From assembly GCA_021397845.1 (NCBI GenBank), contig CM038050.1, forward strand, positions 9,180,471-9,244,470: DNA of 64,000 nucleotides, read 5' to 3'. The position numbers were made by a program, and so were the translations under genes. The first letter of the stretch is position 1, and each line of letters opens with the position of its first letter. Of this stretch, positions 1 to 10,208 are shown piece after piece. The notes beneath the pieces are model-generated. The model ran no database searches and was not told the DNA's origin. It was given only the letters and a program-made list of their open reading frames with translations. Origin of the DNA: Areca catechu (lineage: Eukaryota > Streptophyta > Magnoliopsida > Arecales > Arecaceae).

Positions 1-1863
1 CTTAAGGCCGGTCTTCGGCTTCCACTTCATCCTTTTTCACGAAGATTTTCAATCTTTACCAAATAGTTCCGGCCTAGCTGACCCCGAATAGCTTTAGGAA
101 CATCTGCGGATTTCTAGTTATTTGTAAGCTTCGGAACGTGGAGCCTAGGACTTCCTTATTTACTTTCTTATTCATACTAAAGAGAGACTTCCATGACAAG
201 GGATGGTGGGTCATAGGTCCTCGGCCAGGCTGGAGACTAATAAAAGGAACCTCTAGTGCCATACATGGGTGGAAACACTATTTTTTCCTTGTATACTATA
301 CCAACTGGGGGTTTAATACTGAATGGAAAGCACCACGTTTGGATGCAAACGCTGGGAAGAGGGTTCTGAAAGCCGATCTCAAAGACTTTGAAACTTTATC
401 GGAGCCGGAAATTTTCATGTTTAAAGAATTGCTGAAGGAAGAAAACCTTCACCATGCCCATATCAGCAAAGTCCCGGCATTAGGTATAAAGATAGTGGTC
501 TTTGGATTTTTCTTCTTTCCATCTTTCTCTTATATATATATATGATGAAATCCTTTGACTACAGGTGAATCAATGAAGCCAAAGCTTGATAAAGTTCGAC
601 AGGCTTCCAAGAAGAGGGCGGTGCCAGTTCCGGCGGAGTCTGAAGCTCGAAAGAAAGCAAGAGCTGAAGAGGGCTCGAGCACCCCTCCGATAAGGCCCAC
701 ATCGGATGAAGAAATACCTCCCACTTCTTTGCCAAGTCCAGCTGAACCTTCAAGGATTCCATCTCCAAGGAGGTCCTCACCGATGAGTCCCCGTCCAATG
801 CCTCCTCCGGAACAATACGATTCGGCATTCGACAGGGAGTCTCTCCTTGCACCTCCGAAGGAGAAAAGAAAGGGGAAAGCAAAATGTTGCTCCGAGGACG
901 ATTCCAGGAGGAGCACCCATTCAAAAGAAGGTTGCAATGTGGATTTTACCATCTTTTCCGAAGCGCGGGGCCTGGAGAATCCCGAGTTAGCCAGGGAACT
1001 AATTAAGCACACGCTTTTTCAAAAGAAGGTTGCAATGTGGATTTTACTATCTTTTCCAAAGCGCGGGGCTTGGAGAATCCCGAGTTAGCCAGGGAACTAA
1101 TGAAGCGCACGCTTTTTCCCAGGGACTGGGACAATACCAAGTCTCGGTGTATCGAAGATGTCTCTGACTCAGTATATTCGTCTGCACTAAAGGTAAGCAT
1201 CGGACTTTTATGTTTTCAAGGTATAGATCTGCTATTGCTAATCTCTGTTTGTCAATGTAGATGATCCATGATATTACTATCATGGAAGAAGGTATTTTTT
1301 ATTTCAGAGACAACTACAAGAAAATGAAGGAAAAGGTGAAATTGGCTGAGACCGAGAAGACAATAGTCAAGGAACAAAGACAGGCTATGGAGGAAAAGCT
1401 TACTCAAAATAATGCTCTTGTTCAGAGTTTGAAAGTTGATGCAGAAAACATCTAATCAAAGAACTCTGAACAAGAGACAAAACTTAAGAAAAGGCTGAAG
1501 AAGATCCAATCTTTGGAGTCTTTACTCAAGGAAACCCATCAGAAGACCGAAGAAGCTATCAAAAAGGCCGAAGAGGCCATTGGAAGGGTCGAATCTTTAG
1601 CTGAAGAGATTCGATCATTAAAAGATCAACTGAGAAGGGCGGTAGAAGATTATAAAGTATCTTCGACTTTTGAAGGCGAAATGATTGAAGCGGGATCTTA
1701 TAGTTACAAAGGAGGCTTCAATGATGGAGTGAAAGAGGTACAAAACCTCTATCCAAATATGGATATTTCAAAAATTCAACTGTTTATTCTCGAAGATCCA
1801 AGTGAGCCCGAATCACAACAAAGGTCCATCCGAAGCACTAGCAACAGTCGAAGAAATGACTAA
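1..1863 (+). pseudogene. Antisense gene of element D (PF04195-type 'putative gypsy type transposon' protein), 5' end cut by window
   Basis: The gene runs opposite to gag-pol. Exon 1 (1-483) encodes the PF04195-like region, with motifs such as LTPNSFRNICGFL and RDFHDKGWW and the block SAIHGWKHYFFLVYYTNWGF. Intron 1 is 484-564 (GT...ACAG). Exon 2 (565-1192) is a Ser/Pro/Lys-rich linker. Intron 2 is 1193-1260 (GTAAGC...TGTAG). Exon 3 (1261-1863) is a Lys/Glu-rich coiled coil ending in a conserved tail (AGSYSYKGGFNDG followed by YPNMDISKI). Damage seen: a frameshift near 32-38, an amber stop at 75-77, a 98-bp tandem duplication in exon 2 that shifts the frame, and a stop at 1453-1455. A GAATGTAAAA...ATCAATGAA stretch at 1945-1969 could be its poly(A) signal. 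The function of this protein family is unknown. Confidence 0.75.
918..1117 (+). repeat. 98-bp tandem duplication inside antisense gene exon 2
   Basis: The stretch starting TTCAAAAGAAGGTTGC at 920 recurs at 1018 with only a few differences, giving a period of 98 bp. Because 98 is not a multiple of three the second copy is read in another frame, so the duplication disables the antisense reading frame. It is probably a replication slippage or unequal repair event after insertion. Confidence 0.85.
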
Positions 1864-1899
1864 TCCGATCGACCTCACCCAAGCTGAAGATACTCCAGC

Positions 1900-2965
1900 A
1901 GAGGGTGATCTGTAACTTCTTCCTTTTCCCTTATCCTTTTGAAAGAATGTAAAAGATCTTATCAATGAAAATTTATTTCAATGAGACATTTCTTTGTAAA
2001 TGTACATGTAAGTGAATGGAAACTTTTCCAAGTATAAAGTCTTCGGATTAGAATATGATTGAAACCTCCGAAGTATAAAATAATGCTAAGTCCTCGGACT
2101 CAAAACGAGAACCTTTCAAGAAACGAAATTTCAAAAATCTGATCAAGATTATATTGTATTGAATAATAATATCAGAATAAGAATGATCCTGAGATGTTAA
2201 GACACCAAGTTTGTAAATAATAATACCAAATTTCTGGATCTGAAAAATGTACTAAGTCTTCAGACTTAGGATAATTTCAAATAATTGAGATAAGAAATAA
2301 TATCAAGTCTCTAGATAAAGATGCCAAGTCTTCAAACTTGAAAATACGCTAGGTCTTCGGACTTGGGATAATTCCATATAATTAAGATAAGAGATAATAC
2401 CAAATCCAGATAAGAATGCCAAGTTTTGGACTTGAAAATGTGCTAAGTCTTCGAACTTAAAATAATTCCATATAATTAAGACGAGAAATAATACCAAGTT
2501 TCCATATAAGAATGCCAAGTCTTCGGACCTAGGATAAAATATACCGTTTGGGTCACCCGTATCCTTATTATAAATGAGAAATTGATTAACCTTTGGTATT
2601 TTTACAGGATAGATCACTTGAATCACCCTTAGGCCTCTTAATTAAGGATTAAGATAGGCTGATCGGGCCTACCTCGGCACTTCATAGAGTAGATCACAGA
2701 GATCATTCTCATGCCTTTTAGAAATAGAATAAGATAGGCTGATCATGCCCATCTCGGCACTTTGTGAGGTAGATCACAAAGATCATCCTCATGCCTTTTT
2801 GATTAAGAGGACTGGTTAAGACCAACTCGGCATTTCGTAAGGTAGATCACGGAGATCATCTTTATGCCTTAAAGAAAAAAAAATTAAGATAGGCTGGTTA
2901 AGCCTATCTCGGCATTTTGTAAGGTAGATCACGGGGATCATCCTCATGCCTTTTAGAAAGAGAGA
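1900..2965. repeat. Repeat-rich spacer between integrase and antisense gene of element D
   Basis: From about 2030 to 2560 a degenerate motif (CTAAGTCTTCGGACTT and variants) alternates with an AT-rich piece containing ATAATTCCATATAATTAAGA. From 2648 to 2965 four units of about 78-85 bp follow, each holding AGATAGGCTG, CTCGGCA and GTAGATCAC. No coding sequence is supported here. Tat-lineage elements commonly have long non-coding, repeat-bearing spacers at this place. Confidence 0.7.
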
Positions 2966-3019
2966 TGGAGACAGAATAGTTAAATCTATCTTGATGACCT
3001 TGAATAAAAATCTTTATTG

Positions 3020-4041
3020 ATAATACTTGCGAAGGTTTCGTACATTCCAAGGTCGAGGCAATATAATACCTTCTAAAGTTTCCAATCAATAAGTCCCAGG
3101 TCGAATAATCTCTTTAATTCGGTATGGACCTTCCCATGTGGAAGAGAGTTTACCTTGTTCGATGGGTTTGGATACTTCATACTTTCACAGAACCAGATCC
3201 TCAGGATGAAAGATTCGTTCCTTTACACGAGAGTTATAGTATTTTATAATTTTTTGCTGATATGCAGCCATTTTCAATTGTGCTTGAAATCGTGTACCTT
3301 GTAGCAAATCTAGGTCCTTCGATATTTAGAATTTTTGGGCTCTTTATACTGATCAATCTGTAGAGATTGTAAAGAGACCTCTATAGAAAGGACGACTTCA
3401 ATGCCATAAGATAGATGAAAAGGAGATTCACTAGTAGCTGTTCTGGGAGTGGTTCAGTATGCCCAAAGAACTGAGTTTAATTCATCGACCCACGATCCTT
3501 TAGCATCATTCAATCTAGTTTTAAGACCATGAAGAATGGTTTTGTTTGTCACTTCAGCTTTTCCATTACATTGAGGATGTTCCACCGAAGTAAGCTTGTG
3601 AAGGATGTGATATTGAGTGCAAAAGTCCTTGAATTTCAGGTTATCAAATTGTCTTTCGTTGTTAATTATTATAGAATAAGAAATTCCAAAATGGAAGATG
3701 ATGAAATTTCTCATGAAATTTTCAACCTTCGCTTCAGTGATCTGCGCCAACGCTTCGACTTTGACCTACTTTGTAAAATAATCAATAGCTACTATGAGAA
3801 GTTTTTGCTGCCCAGAGGCTAGAGGAAATGGACCAAGAATGTCCATTCCCCACTGTGCAAAAGGCCAGGGAGCTGTCAATGGAGTTAACTGATTCGCAAG
3901 CCATCTTTGTACATTGGAGTATCTTTGATAGTGATCATATATTTGAACAAATTCTGAAGAGTCCTTTTGGATGGTTGGCCAATAATAACCTTGACGAATT
4001 ATTTTGTAAGCCAAAGATCTACCCCCAGATGATTTCCACAT
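3020..4041 (-). pseudogene. Element D integrase, degenerate
   Basis: Minus-strand fragments align in order to a gypsy integrase. The N-terminal zinc-binding region reads GYYWPTIQKD...YDHYQRYSN; the two cysteines expected in the family's CxxC are both tyrosine or histidine neighbours here. The core shows the first catalytic aspartate (WGMDILGPFP), the second position as IINNERQFD (Asp replaced by Asn) and the glutamate in NGKAEVTNK. Frames are broken between 3750 and 3766 and after 3454. Downstream of 3454 the frame continues with the typical ESPFHLSYG tail. Loss of the zinc ligands and one DDE residue means no activity is expected. Confidence 0.85.
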
Positions 4042-4172
4042 ATTCCTTCATGTACTTTCCTGAGTGCATAATCAGTATTAGATGGACCCAAACATTTCAG
4101 CAAAGGTTGCATGAAAGACCTCTCATACAATGTTTCATTCAGGACCACATATTGAGAGGCCATCCATCGAAG

Positions 4173-4715
4173 CTATTTAGCTTCTAGCTTGTCTTCGGGT
4201 AGGGTGCATTCTTTCAAGAATTTAAGAATAGGGTCCATCCATGAAGGTTCACGTTCAACTTGACATACTTCAATTGTGGGCTCTGATATGCTGTGATCTT
4301 CAAGATATTTCACATATGTCTTCCCAAGAAAATCTGATGCAGTGATTGCAAGTTGTGAAAGAGCATCTGTCCGAGAATTTTCCGTCCTTGGTACATGAAC
4401 AATCTCAAAGTACTCTAACCCGGAGGTCAGGCTTTGGACTTTTTCTTGGTACTGAATTATATTTAGATTCCGGGCCTCGAAATCACCTTTTACCTGATTC
4501 ACCACTAGCTGTGAATCAGGAAAAACTTTGATCCTCTTAATCTCCAACTTTTGGAAGATTCTAAGTCTAGCAATAAGTGCTTCATACTCTACCTGATTAT
4601 TTGAAGCTCGAAAAGAAAATTGAAAAGCATATTCAATAACTTGCCCATTCGGACCAGCCAAAATTAGACCTGCTCCGCAACCATTGGTGTTTGAGGCACC
4701 ATCTACATGTAGCAT
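4173..4715 (-). CDS. Second, archaeal-type RNase H domain of element D
   Basis: An open 180-residue stretch. It carries the RNase H signatures: the first Asp in LHVDGASN near residue 5, the Glu in QVEYEALIA near residue 45, the Asp in FPDSQLVV near residue 65, and the final Asp in NSRTDALSQLA near residue 117. It lies between the usual gypsy RNase H (4875-5159) and integrase. A duplicated RNase H in this position is a known mark of Tat-lineage LTR retrotransposons. It would remove the RNA strand from RNA/DNA hybrids during reverse transcription. It is part of the polyprotein rather than an independent gene. It is the least damaged pol domain of this copy, since all four acidic residues are kept. 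The Met shown is only the first after a stop. Confidence 0.8.
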   Translation of the reverse strand: MLHVDGASNTNGCGAGLILAGPNGQVIEYAFQFSFRASNNQVEYEALIARLRIFQKLEIKRIKVFPDSQLVVNQVKGDFEARNLNIIQYQEKVQSLTSGLEYFEIVHVPRTENSRTDALSQLAITASDFLGKTYVKYLEDHSISEPTIEVCQVEREPSWMDPILKFLKECTLPEDKLEAK

Positions 4716-4874
4716 CCAAATAAATTATGGATCATCTACGGCATTCTCCTCTTCGGCTTTTGGTTGGCTCTCTTCAGATTTCCATATACATTCTACTATG
4801 AAATCAGCCAAAATATGTGCTTTCATTGCTGACCTGGGCTAAAACTCAATATCAAACTCTCCCAACTTAACAGC

Positions 4875-6030
4875 CTATTTAGCTATCCTTCCTGAGGTGT
4901 CAGGACAACGAAGAATGGCTTTTAAAGGCTGATCCATTAAAATTACAATGGAATGGGCTTGGAAATAGGGTCGAAGGCGCTTCGCTGCAACCACTAGAGA
5001 AAAGATAATCTTTTGCACTCTGGGGTATTGGACTTCTGCTTCATGCAACACTTTACTAGTATAGTAGATTGGCTTTTGCAGGTGATTGGCATCTCCTCGT
5101 ACCAGCACCGAACTAACTGCCTCATCAGAAGCTGATATGTATAAGTGTCTCTCCCTCACAGGGCTTAGAGAGCAAAGGAGGATTTTCTAAGTATTCTTTC
5201 AACTTGTCAAAAGCAACTTTGCAGTCTTCTGTCCATTCAAAATTTTAAGTTTGGCGAAGGACCTTGAAAAAGGGTAGACATTTTTCTGCAGAGCAAGAAA
5301 TAAATCGGCTCAAAGAAGCAACTCTTCCTGTTAACCTCTATACTTCCTTCTTGCAAGTGGGATGCCTCATTGACCGAAGTGCTTGGATCTTCTGTGAGTT
5401 AACTTCAATCCCTCGCTTGGTGACCAAGTATCCTAGAAATTTCTCAGAAGTTATATCGAAGATACATTTGGTTGGATTCAATCTCATTCGATGGTATCTA
5501 AGAGTATCAAAAGACTCCTTCAAATCTGCAATATGACCAGACTTATGAAGACTTTTCACAATCATATCATCAATATAAGCTTCCATATTTCTTCCAATAT
5601 GGTTTTTGAAGACTTTGTCAATGAGCCTCTGAAAAGTTGCCCCAGCATTCTTTAAACCAAATGGCATTACTTTATAACACTAAAGTCCTTTTTCTGTAAT
5701 AAAGGCAATTTTCTCTTCATCTTCGGGATCCATTCAGATCTGGTTATAGCCTGAGAAGGTATCCATAAAACTTAATAATTGATGACCAGTCGTGGCATCA
5801 ACTAATTGATCAATTTTTGGTACTATCCTTTGGATATGCCTTGTTAAGATCTGTATAATCTATACAAATCCTTCATTTGCCGTTTAATTTCTTCACCATA
5901 ACCACATTTGCCAACCAATTTGGATATTGGACCTCTCTTATGAAGTTAGCCTCAAGCAGCTTATTAATCTTTTCATCAATAACCTTCTGCCTTTCTGGAG
6001 CAAAATTTCTCTTCTTTTGCCGTACAGGCT
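4875..6030 (-). pseudogene. Element D reverse transcriptase and first RNase H
   Basis: The minus-strand RT region begins near 6030 (PVRQKKRNFAPERQKVI) and continues through RICIDYTDLNKAYPKD, the MPFGLKNAGATFQ block and the catalytic AYIDDMIVKS motif, ending near 5338. The gypsy-type RNase H follows at 4875-5159, with YISASDEAV, PIYYTSKVL and LRPYFQAH. In the segment YPRVQKII the glutamate usual at this site is Gln, so the first RNase H is probably inactive. Several in-frame stops lie between 5667 and 5990 and around 5160-5337. The RT active-site aspartates themselves are intact. Confidence 0.88.
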
Positions 6031-7243
6031 AATAGGGAGACACTTCTAAGTGATGTGTGATCACATCAGGTGAAATTTCGGACATGTCCGAGGCTGTCCA
6101 AGCAAAAATATCAGCATTATTTTGGAGAAAAGTAATTAATTTTACCTTTGACTCTTCATCCAATAAGCTACCAATTTGTACAAGTTTTGTTGGGTCTTCT
6201 TCAGATAATGGCATAAAGAGTGTTTTCTCTACTGGTTCTTCACAGTCTTCAGCTTCATCTCTTGGATCCAATTGGTCAAGTGTCAAGGACTTGGCCGTTT
6301 ATTTATTTTGAATCATCAGACACTGGTGAGCGATCCTTTGATACCCCCTCACCTCCCCAATACCTGACCTGGTAGGAAACCGAACCAAAAGGTGATATAT
6401 GGATACTATAGCCCTGAACTTATTTAATGCTGGTCGGCCAAAGATTGCATTATAAGTCGAAGATGTTCAAGCCACAATAAAATTAATGGGAAGGGTTCTT
6501 GGAAATAGTTCGGGCCCAAAAGTCATGGGTAAGACTGTTTCGCCTTCAACTCCAACTTGATTCCCACCCAAACCTGTTATAGGAATGAGAGACCTTTGTA
6601 ATTCATGTCCAGATAATCCCATCTGAAGAAAGGCATCATACAGCAAAACATCAACTGAACTTTCATTATCAATCAAAATTCTTTTTACATCATATTTTGC
6701 TATTATAGCTGAGACCACGATGGGGTCATCATGTGGAAGTTGGACACCTTGAACATCCTCATCGAAAAAAATGATAGAGTTCTTCCCTTTGAACCTTTTA
6801 GGGATATTTTCTTCAACTTCAATATCCCATGCAGATGATCGATGAAGCATTCCAACATTCCCATCAGTTGATTTTTGGTGTGGCAGATCAGCTTCATTAG
6901 ATATTCTTGGGAGAATTGTTGCTTCGGCTTGAGGTTCTGGGTGATTGATGTATTTTCCCAGATATCCACTCTTTATCAAGTCTTCAATAGCATCCCGAAG
7001 CTGAAAACACTCCTCGGTGTTGTGGCCATGATCCTGGTGGAATCGACAGTATTTGCTCTTGTCCCTTGCTTTTGCAGATATCTTCAGGGGATGTGGCCTT
7101 TGGAAATAATTTTTCTTTTCAATTTCCAGCAAAATTTTCTCCCTTGGCAAGTTGAGGGGTGTGTAGGCATCAAACCGGTTGTTATGCTGCTTGGATCTGG
7201 GGCTGCGCCTGGGAACCAAAGCATTGTCAGAGGATGTGGGCAT
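6029..7243 (-). pseudogene. Element D nucleocapsid-protease and RT linker
   Basis: The reading frame at 7243-6467 holds a zinc-knuckle variant CRFHQDHGHNTEEC, then EECFQLRDAIEDLI, typical of Tat gag C-termini. The aspartic protease follows; its active site reads IDNESSVDVLLY, matching the D-N/S-G/E-S-S form seen in this lineage, and flap-like sequence (ITGLGG) comes after. A TGA near 6466 (a Trp codon by comparison with the family pattern VAWTSS) interrupts it. The fragment 6286-6029 (FAWTASDMSEISPDVITHHL) is the linker that precedes RT. Confidence 0.82.
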
Positions 7244-7285
7244 GTTCGGTCCCTTGGTATTTTTCTTCTTAGAAGGGTATCTCCC

Positions 7286-8308
7286 TTATGCAAGTCTTCG
7301 GCTTGCTACTTGCTCCTCAACGGCAGCATATTTCTGAGCCCTCGTCAACAGTTCGGCATAGTTCAATGAAAATCTTTTGTCCAGGAAAAAAGTAAACCTG
7401 GATGATTTAAGGCCTTTCTTCAAGGCAGACATGGACACATGTTCATTCAGATTTGGTATTTCCAAAGTGGTTGAGTTGAAATGGTGCACAAATTTTTTCA
7501 AACTTTCTCCTTCATGCTGCTGGAGGAGAAACAAGCTGTCTGTGTTGCACGGCATCTTCTGGCATGTTCTGAAGTGCAAAACAAACTGCTGCTCTAACTC
7601 AGCAAAAGAATGGATAATTTTTGGTGGTAGGCTCGAACACCACGTTCGAGCAGATCTTTTCAGTGTAGCAGGAAAAGCAAGACAGTAAAGAGCATCAGTT
7701 GCTCCTTGCACTATCATGTGAGCCTTATAACTCCCTAGATGGTCGAGAGGATCCGAAGTCCTATCATAAGCCTCTAGTTGTGGGATCTTGAAATGCCTGG
7801 GGATAACTTCATCCATAATGCGATCATAAAATGGAGGCTGAAAGTTAAAAGCAATAACCTCATTGTTCCTCCTCAGATTTGAAATTATGGCTATTTCTGC
7901 TTGCATGGATTTGAATTTCTCCTCAAATTCATAGTTTATCTCTCTTTGTCTAGCCCCTTCAGGTGTGAAACTTCTAGAAGAAATAGAGGGAGAGCGTCTG
8001 ATCCGCTTCTTTCCACCATAATCCTCTGCTTGTCGATCTAGAGAGAGTTCTTGATGTCGATCTTCTTCTCTTTCAGGTTGATGATTGGGCTGTGGAACAA
8101 ATGGTGGACACTGTCTTTAAGTAGCAGCTTCTTGTAAATTCTGAACTAATGCCGTCAAGGTGTCTACCCTGTTTAGAAGGGCTTCAAACTGTTGCTGCCC
8201 CACCATTATCATAGGAGGCTGTACTCCCTGATCTGATGGAGGATCGTTTGCTGGAAGAACATGCTGCTCCCTGCTAGTATATGCGTTCTGAACCTTTGCT
8301 TTCACCAT
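7286..8308 (-). pseudogene. Element D gag
   Basis: One reading frame from ATG at 8308 to the stop at 7286, with a single internal stop near 8117. The first 64 residues form a short coiled coil (QQQFEALLNRVDTL, LVQNLQEA) that recurs in the gag remnants of elements A and C. The core at 7906-7286 is a retrotransposon gag domain (PF03732 type) with SDPLDHLGSYKAHM, ARTWCSSLPPKII and QQHEGESLKKFVHHFN. Gag forms the particle that packages element RNA. It begins about 45 bp after the primer binding site, as expected. The stop after the N-terminal coiled coil and another at 7286 make it non-functional as a full protein. Confidence 0.87.
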
Positions 8309-8354
8309 TTTTGCTTGACTAGAGCTCTCCTTTGAATAGAGAAAACATATCTCT

Positions 8355-8374
8355 CACTACCTAGCGTGCCAATC
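8355..8374 (-). other. Primer binding site of element D
   Basis: On the minus strand the sequence GATTGGCACGCTAGGTAG directly follows the LTR end ...TCAACA. The same GATTGGCRC core follows LTR ends in elements A, B, C and I. TGGN at this place pairs with a tRNA 3' CCA; which tRNA is used was not determined. Confidence 0.75.
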
Positions 8375-9440
8375 TGTTGACGTTGAATCCCTACCGGTCG
8401 GATGGAGTGGCTCGCCCGCTGGTTCACCATCGCCCGGAACCTGCAAAACAGATTTTCTAATCGGAAATCTTTCAGCAGGGGACACTTCGATGCCAAAGTC
8501 AGCAAGAGCTCAAGTAGCAGAATGGAGAGCTCGAAAGTAGAGAAGGAAAGAAAAGGATTCAAATTTTTGGGAATGAGCTTAGCTTATCTCGAGTGTCCCC
8601 TCTTACCTGTATTTATAGACTCCAACATAACTACTTATGGTTATGAAAGTTGGCAAATGCAACCTCCTCATAACTGTAAGTAGTGGTGGTTGGAAAATCG
8701 GCTATTTCGACGTTATCCAATCTGAGAATTTCGACCATGTGGGCAGTTGCAACAACCAGAACAGACTTCAACCATTTTGGGGTTGGAAAAGTCCACATGT
8801 TTAATATGCCTCATTTTTTTTGAAGTAGATCCAAAGTAAACTTAACATTTTCTTTAGTAGCGCTCCTAAAAGGGAATTTTAACTATACTTCGGAAGAGTT
8901 TATTTGAAAATAACAAGGAAAAATAAGTAAACACTTACAACTAACCTGAAGATAAGATAACATGCTCTTTGAACTATGATGAAGGTATGATGCCAGAAAC
9001 ATAAGGTTAGTAGGCTTAGTCTTCGGATCAAGATAAGAATACGATGCCGGAGACATAAGGTTGATAAACTTGCTCTTCGGACCAAGATAAAGATACGAAG
9101 CCAGAGATATGAGATCGTTAGGCTTACTCTTCGAACCAAGACAAAGATACGAAGTCGGAGATATAAGATCGTTAGGCTTACTCTTCGGACCAAGATAAAG
9201 ATACGAAGCTGGAGATATGAGATCGTTAGGCTTACTATTCTGACCAAGATAAAGATACGAAGCCAGAGACTTAAGGTTGTTGGGCTTATTCTTCGGACCA
9301 AGATAAAGATACGAAATCGAAGATATAAGATCGTTAGGCTTACTCTTCGGACCAAGATAAAGATACGAAGCCAGAGACTTAAGGTTGTTGGGCTTACTCT
9401 TCGGACCAAGATAAGAATACGAAGCTGAAGATATAAAACA
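8375..9440 (-). repeat. 5' LTR of element D (right edge tentative)
   Basis: The minus-strand LTR ends in CAACA at 8375. A TATA box (TATAAAT on the minus strand, 8611-8617) lies about 235 bp from the end and gives transcription towards gag. Downstream of it comes a U5 segment with GCATCGAAGTGTCCCC and TTTTGCAGG, similar to the LTRs of C and I. The U3 side holds a 54-bp minisatellite. The edge at 9440 is inferred from an AACA end; the partner LTR is not in the window. Confidence 0.65.
8995..9430. repeat. 54-bp minisatellite, about 8 units, in U3 of element D
   Basis: The motif CTTCGGACCAAGATA recurs at 9021, 9075, 9129, 9183, 9237, 9291, 9345 and 9399, a constant 54-bp spacing with point differences. 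An apparent 169-residue open frame on the minus strand across this stretch is only the translation of the repeat. Confidence 0.9.
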
Positions 9441-9930
9441 TCCTTTTATAGATCAGAATTTTCATCAAGTCTAGGAGATATTTTTCTTTGTAAATTGATT
9501 TGACTAATAAACCAAAAAATTGAAATTGGTTTAAAAAATAGCCCAGTAATTAATTAAAATAAAACCAGGATATCATACCACGTCCTTTACCTTTATATGC
9601 CAAGGAATGGTAAAATTTTCCCATGTGGTGGTGTTTATTAACCAACTCATTCCAAAGAGAAAGTTGGTATGTATGAAGCAAAGGATGGTTGGGCGGACAT
9701 GTAGCATTTGCTAAAAATATAACATGAGACTTTTTTATTTTTTTAGATCAAGGAGTCTATCACAAAAAGTTGAAGTTTTACGTACGGTTTGACTTGAGTA
9801 GAGGCTGCATATTTGGCCAATCTAGAAATGCTAATATATACATGGTGCAACATTGATTAACAGTAGCTGCTGACTAATTCATTGCCCCCATATCCCTAGT
9901 TTCATGGTTTAAGGAAATGTAATTGTGTAT
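9441..9930. other. Unassigned spacer, probably host DNA
   Basis: AT-rich sequence without coding potential. It continues on the far side of element A at 25526, because A carries a perfect target duplication. The TSD copy TGTAT is at 9926-9930. Confidence 0.5.
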
Positions 9931-10208
9931 TGTTGGGTCAGACAGACTTATGTTGATTTGGAAAGAGCATAAGGCCGATCAACACTAAAAGAGCGTAAGG
10001 CAGATAAACGCCGAAAGAGCATAAAGCCGATCAACTTTGAAAGAGCGTAAGGCTGATCAATGCCAAAAGAGCTTAAAGCCGATCAACGTCGAAAGAGAGT
10101 ACGGCCAATCAACATCGAAGGAGCGCAAGGCCGATTGATAAGCTATAAGGCTGATCAACGCCAAAGGAGCACAAGACTGATCGATAAGTTGCAAGGCTAA
10201 TCAACGCC
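9931..10208 (+). repeat. Element A 5' LTR, first part, with ~30-bp U3 minisatellite
   Basis: Starts with TGTTGGGTCAGACAGAC. From 9959 to 10207 about eight degenerate units built on AAAGAGCGTAAGGCCGATCA follow each other. The LTR is cut here by element B; ACGCC at 10204-10208 is the left target copy of B. Confidence 0.88.

Larger units (their letters stand above)
1..9440 (-). mobile_element. Element D: Tat-lineage Ty3/gypsy LTR retrotransposon, degenerate, 3' end outside window
   Basis: Read on the minus strand the order is 5' LTR (8375-~9440), primer binding site, gag, protease, RT, RNase H, a second RNase H, integrase, a repeat-rich spacer, then an antisense gene on the plus strand. The order protease-RT-RNase H-integrase is that of Ty3/gypsy. 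The second, archaeal-type RNase H and the antisense gene next to the 3' LTR point to the Tat lineage (established knowledge of that family). Every coding domain is interrupted by stops or frameshifts, so this copy is not autonomous. The 3' LTR and target duplication lie left of position 1. The right edge at 9440 is a guess based on an AACA end and cannot be checked against the missing LTR. Confidence 0.85.

Noticed and set aside
8900..9409. 169-residue minus-strand frame rich in Arg/Ile/Leu
   Set aside because: Translation of the 54-bp minisatellite; a 54-bp unit stays in frame.
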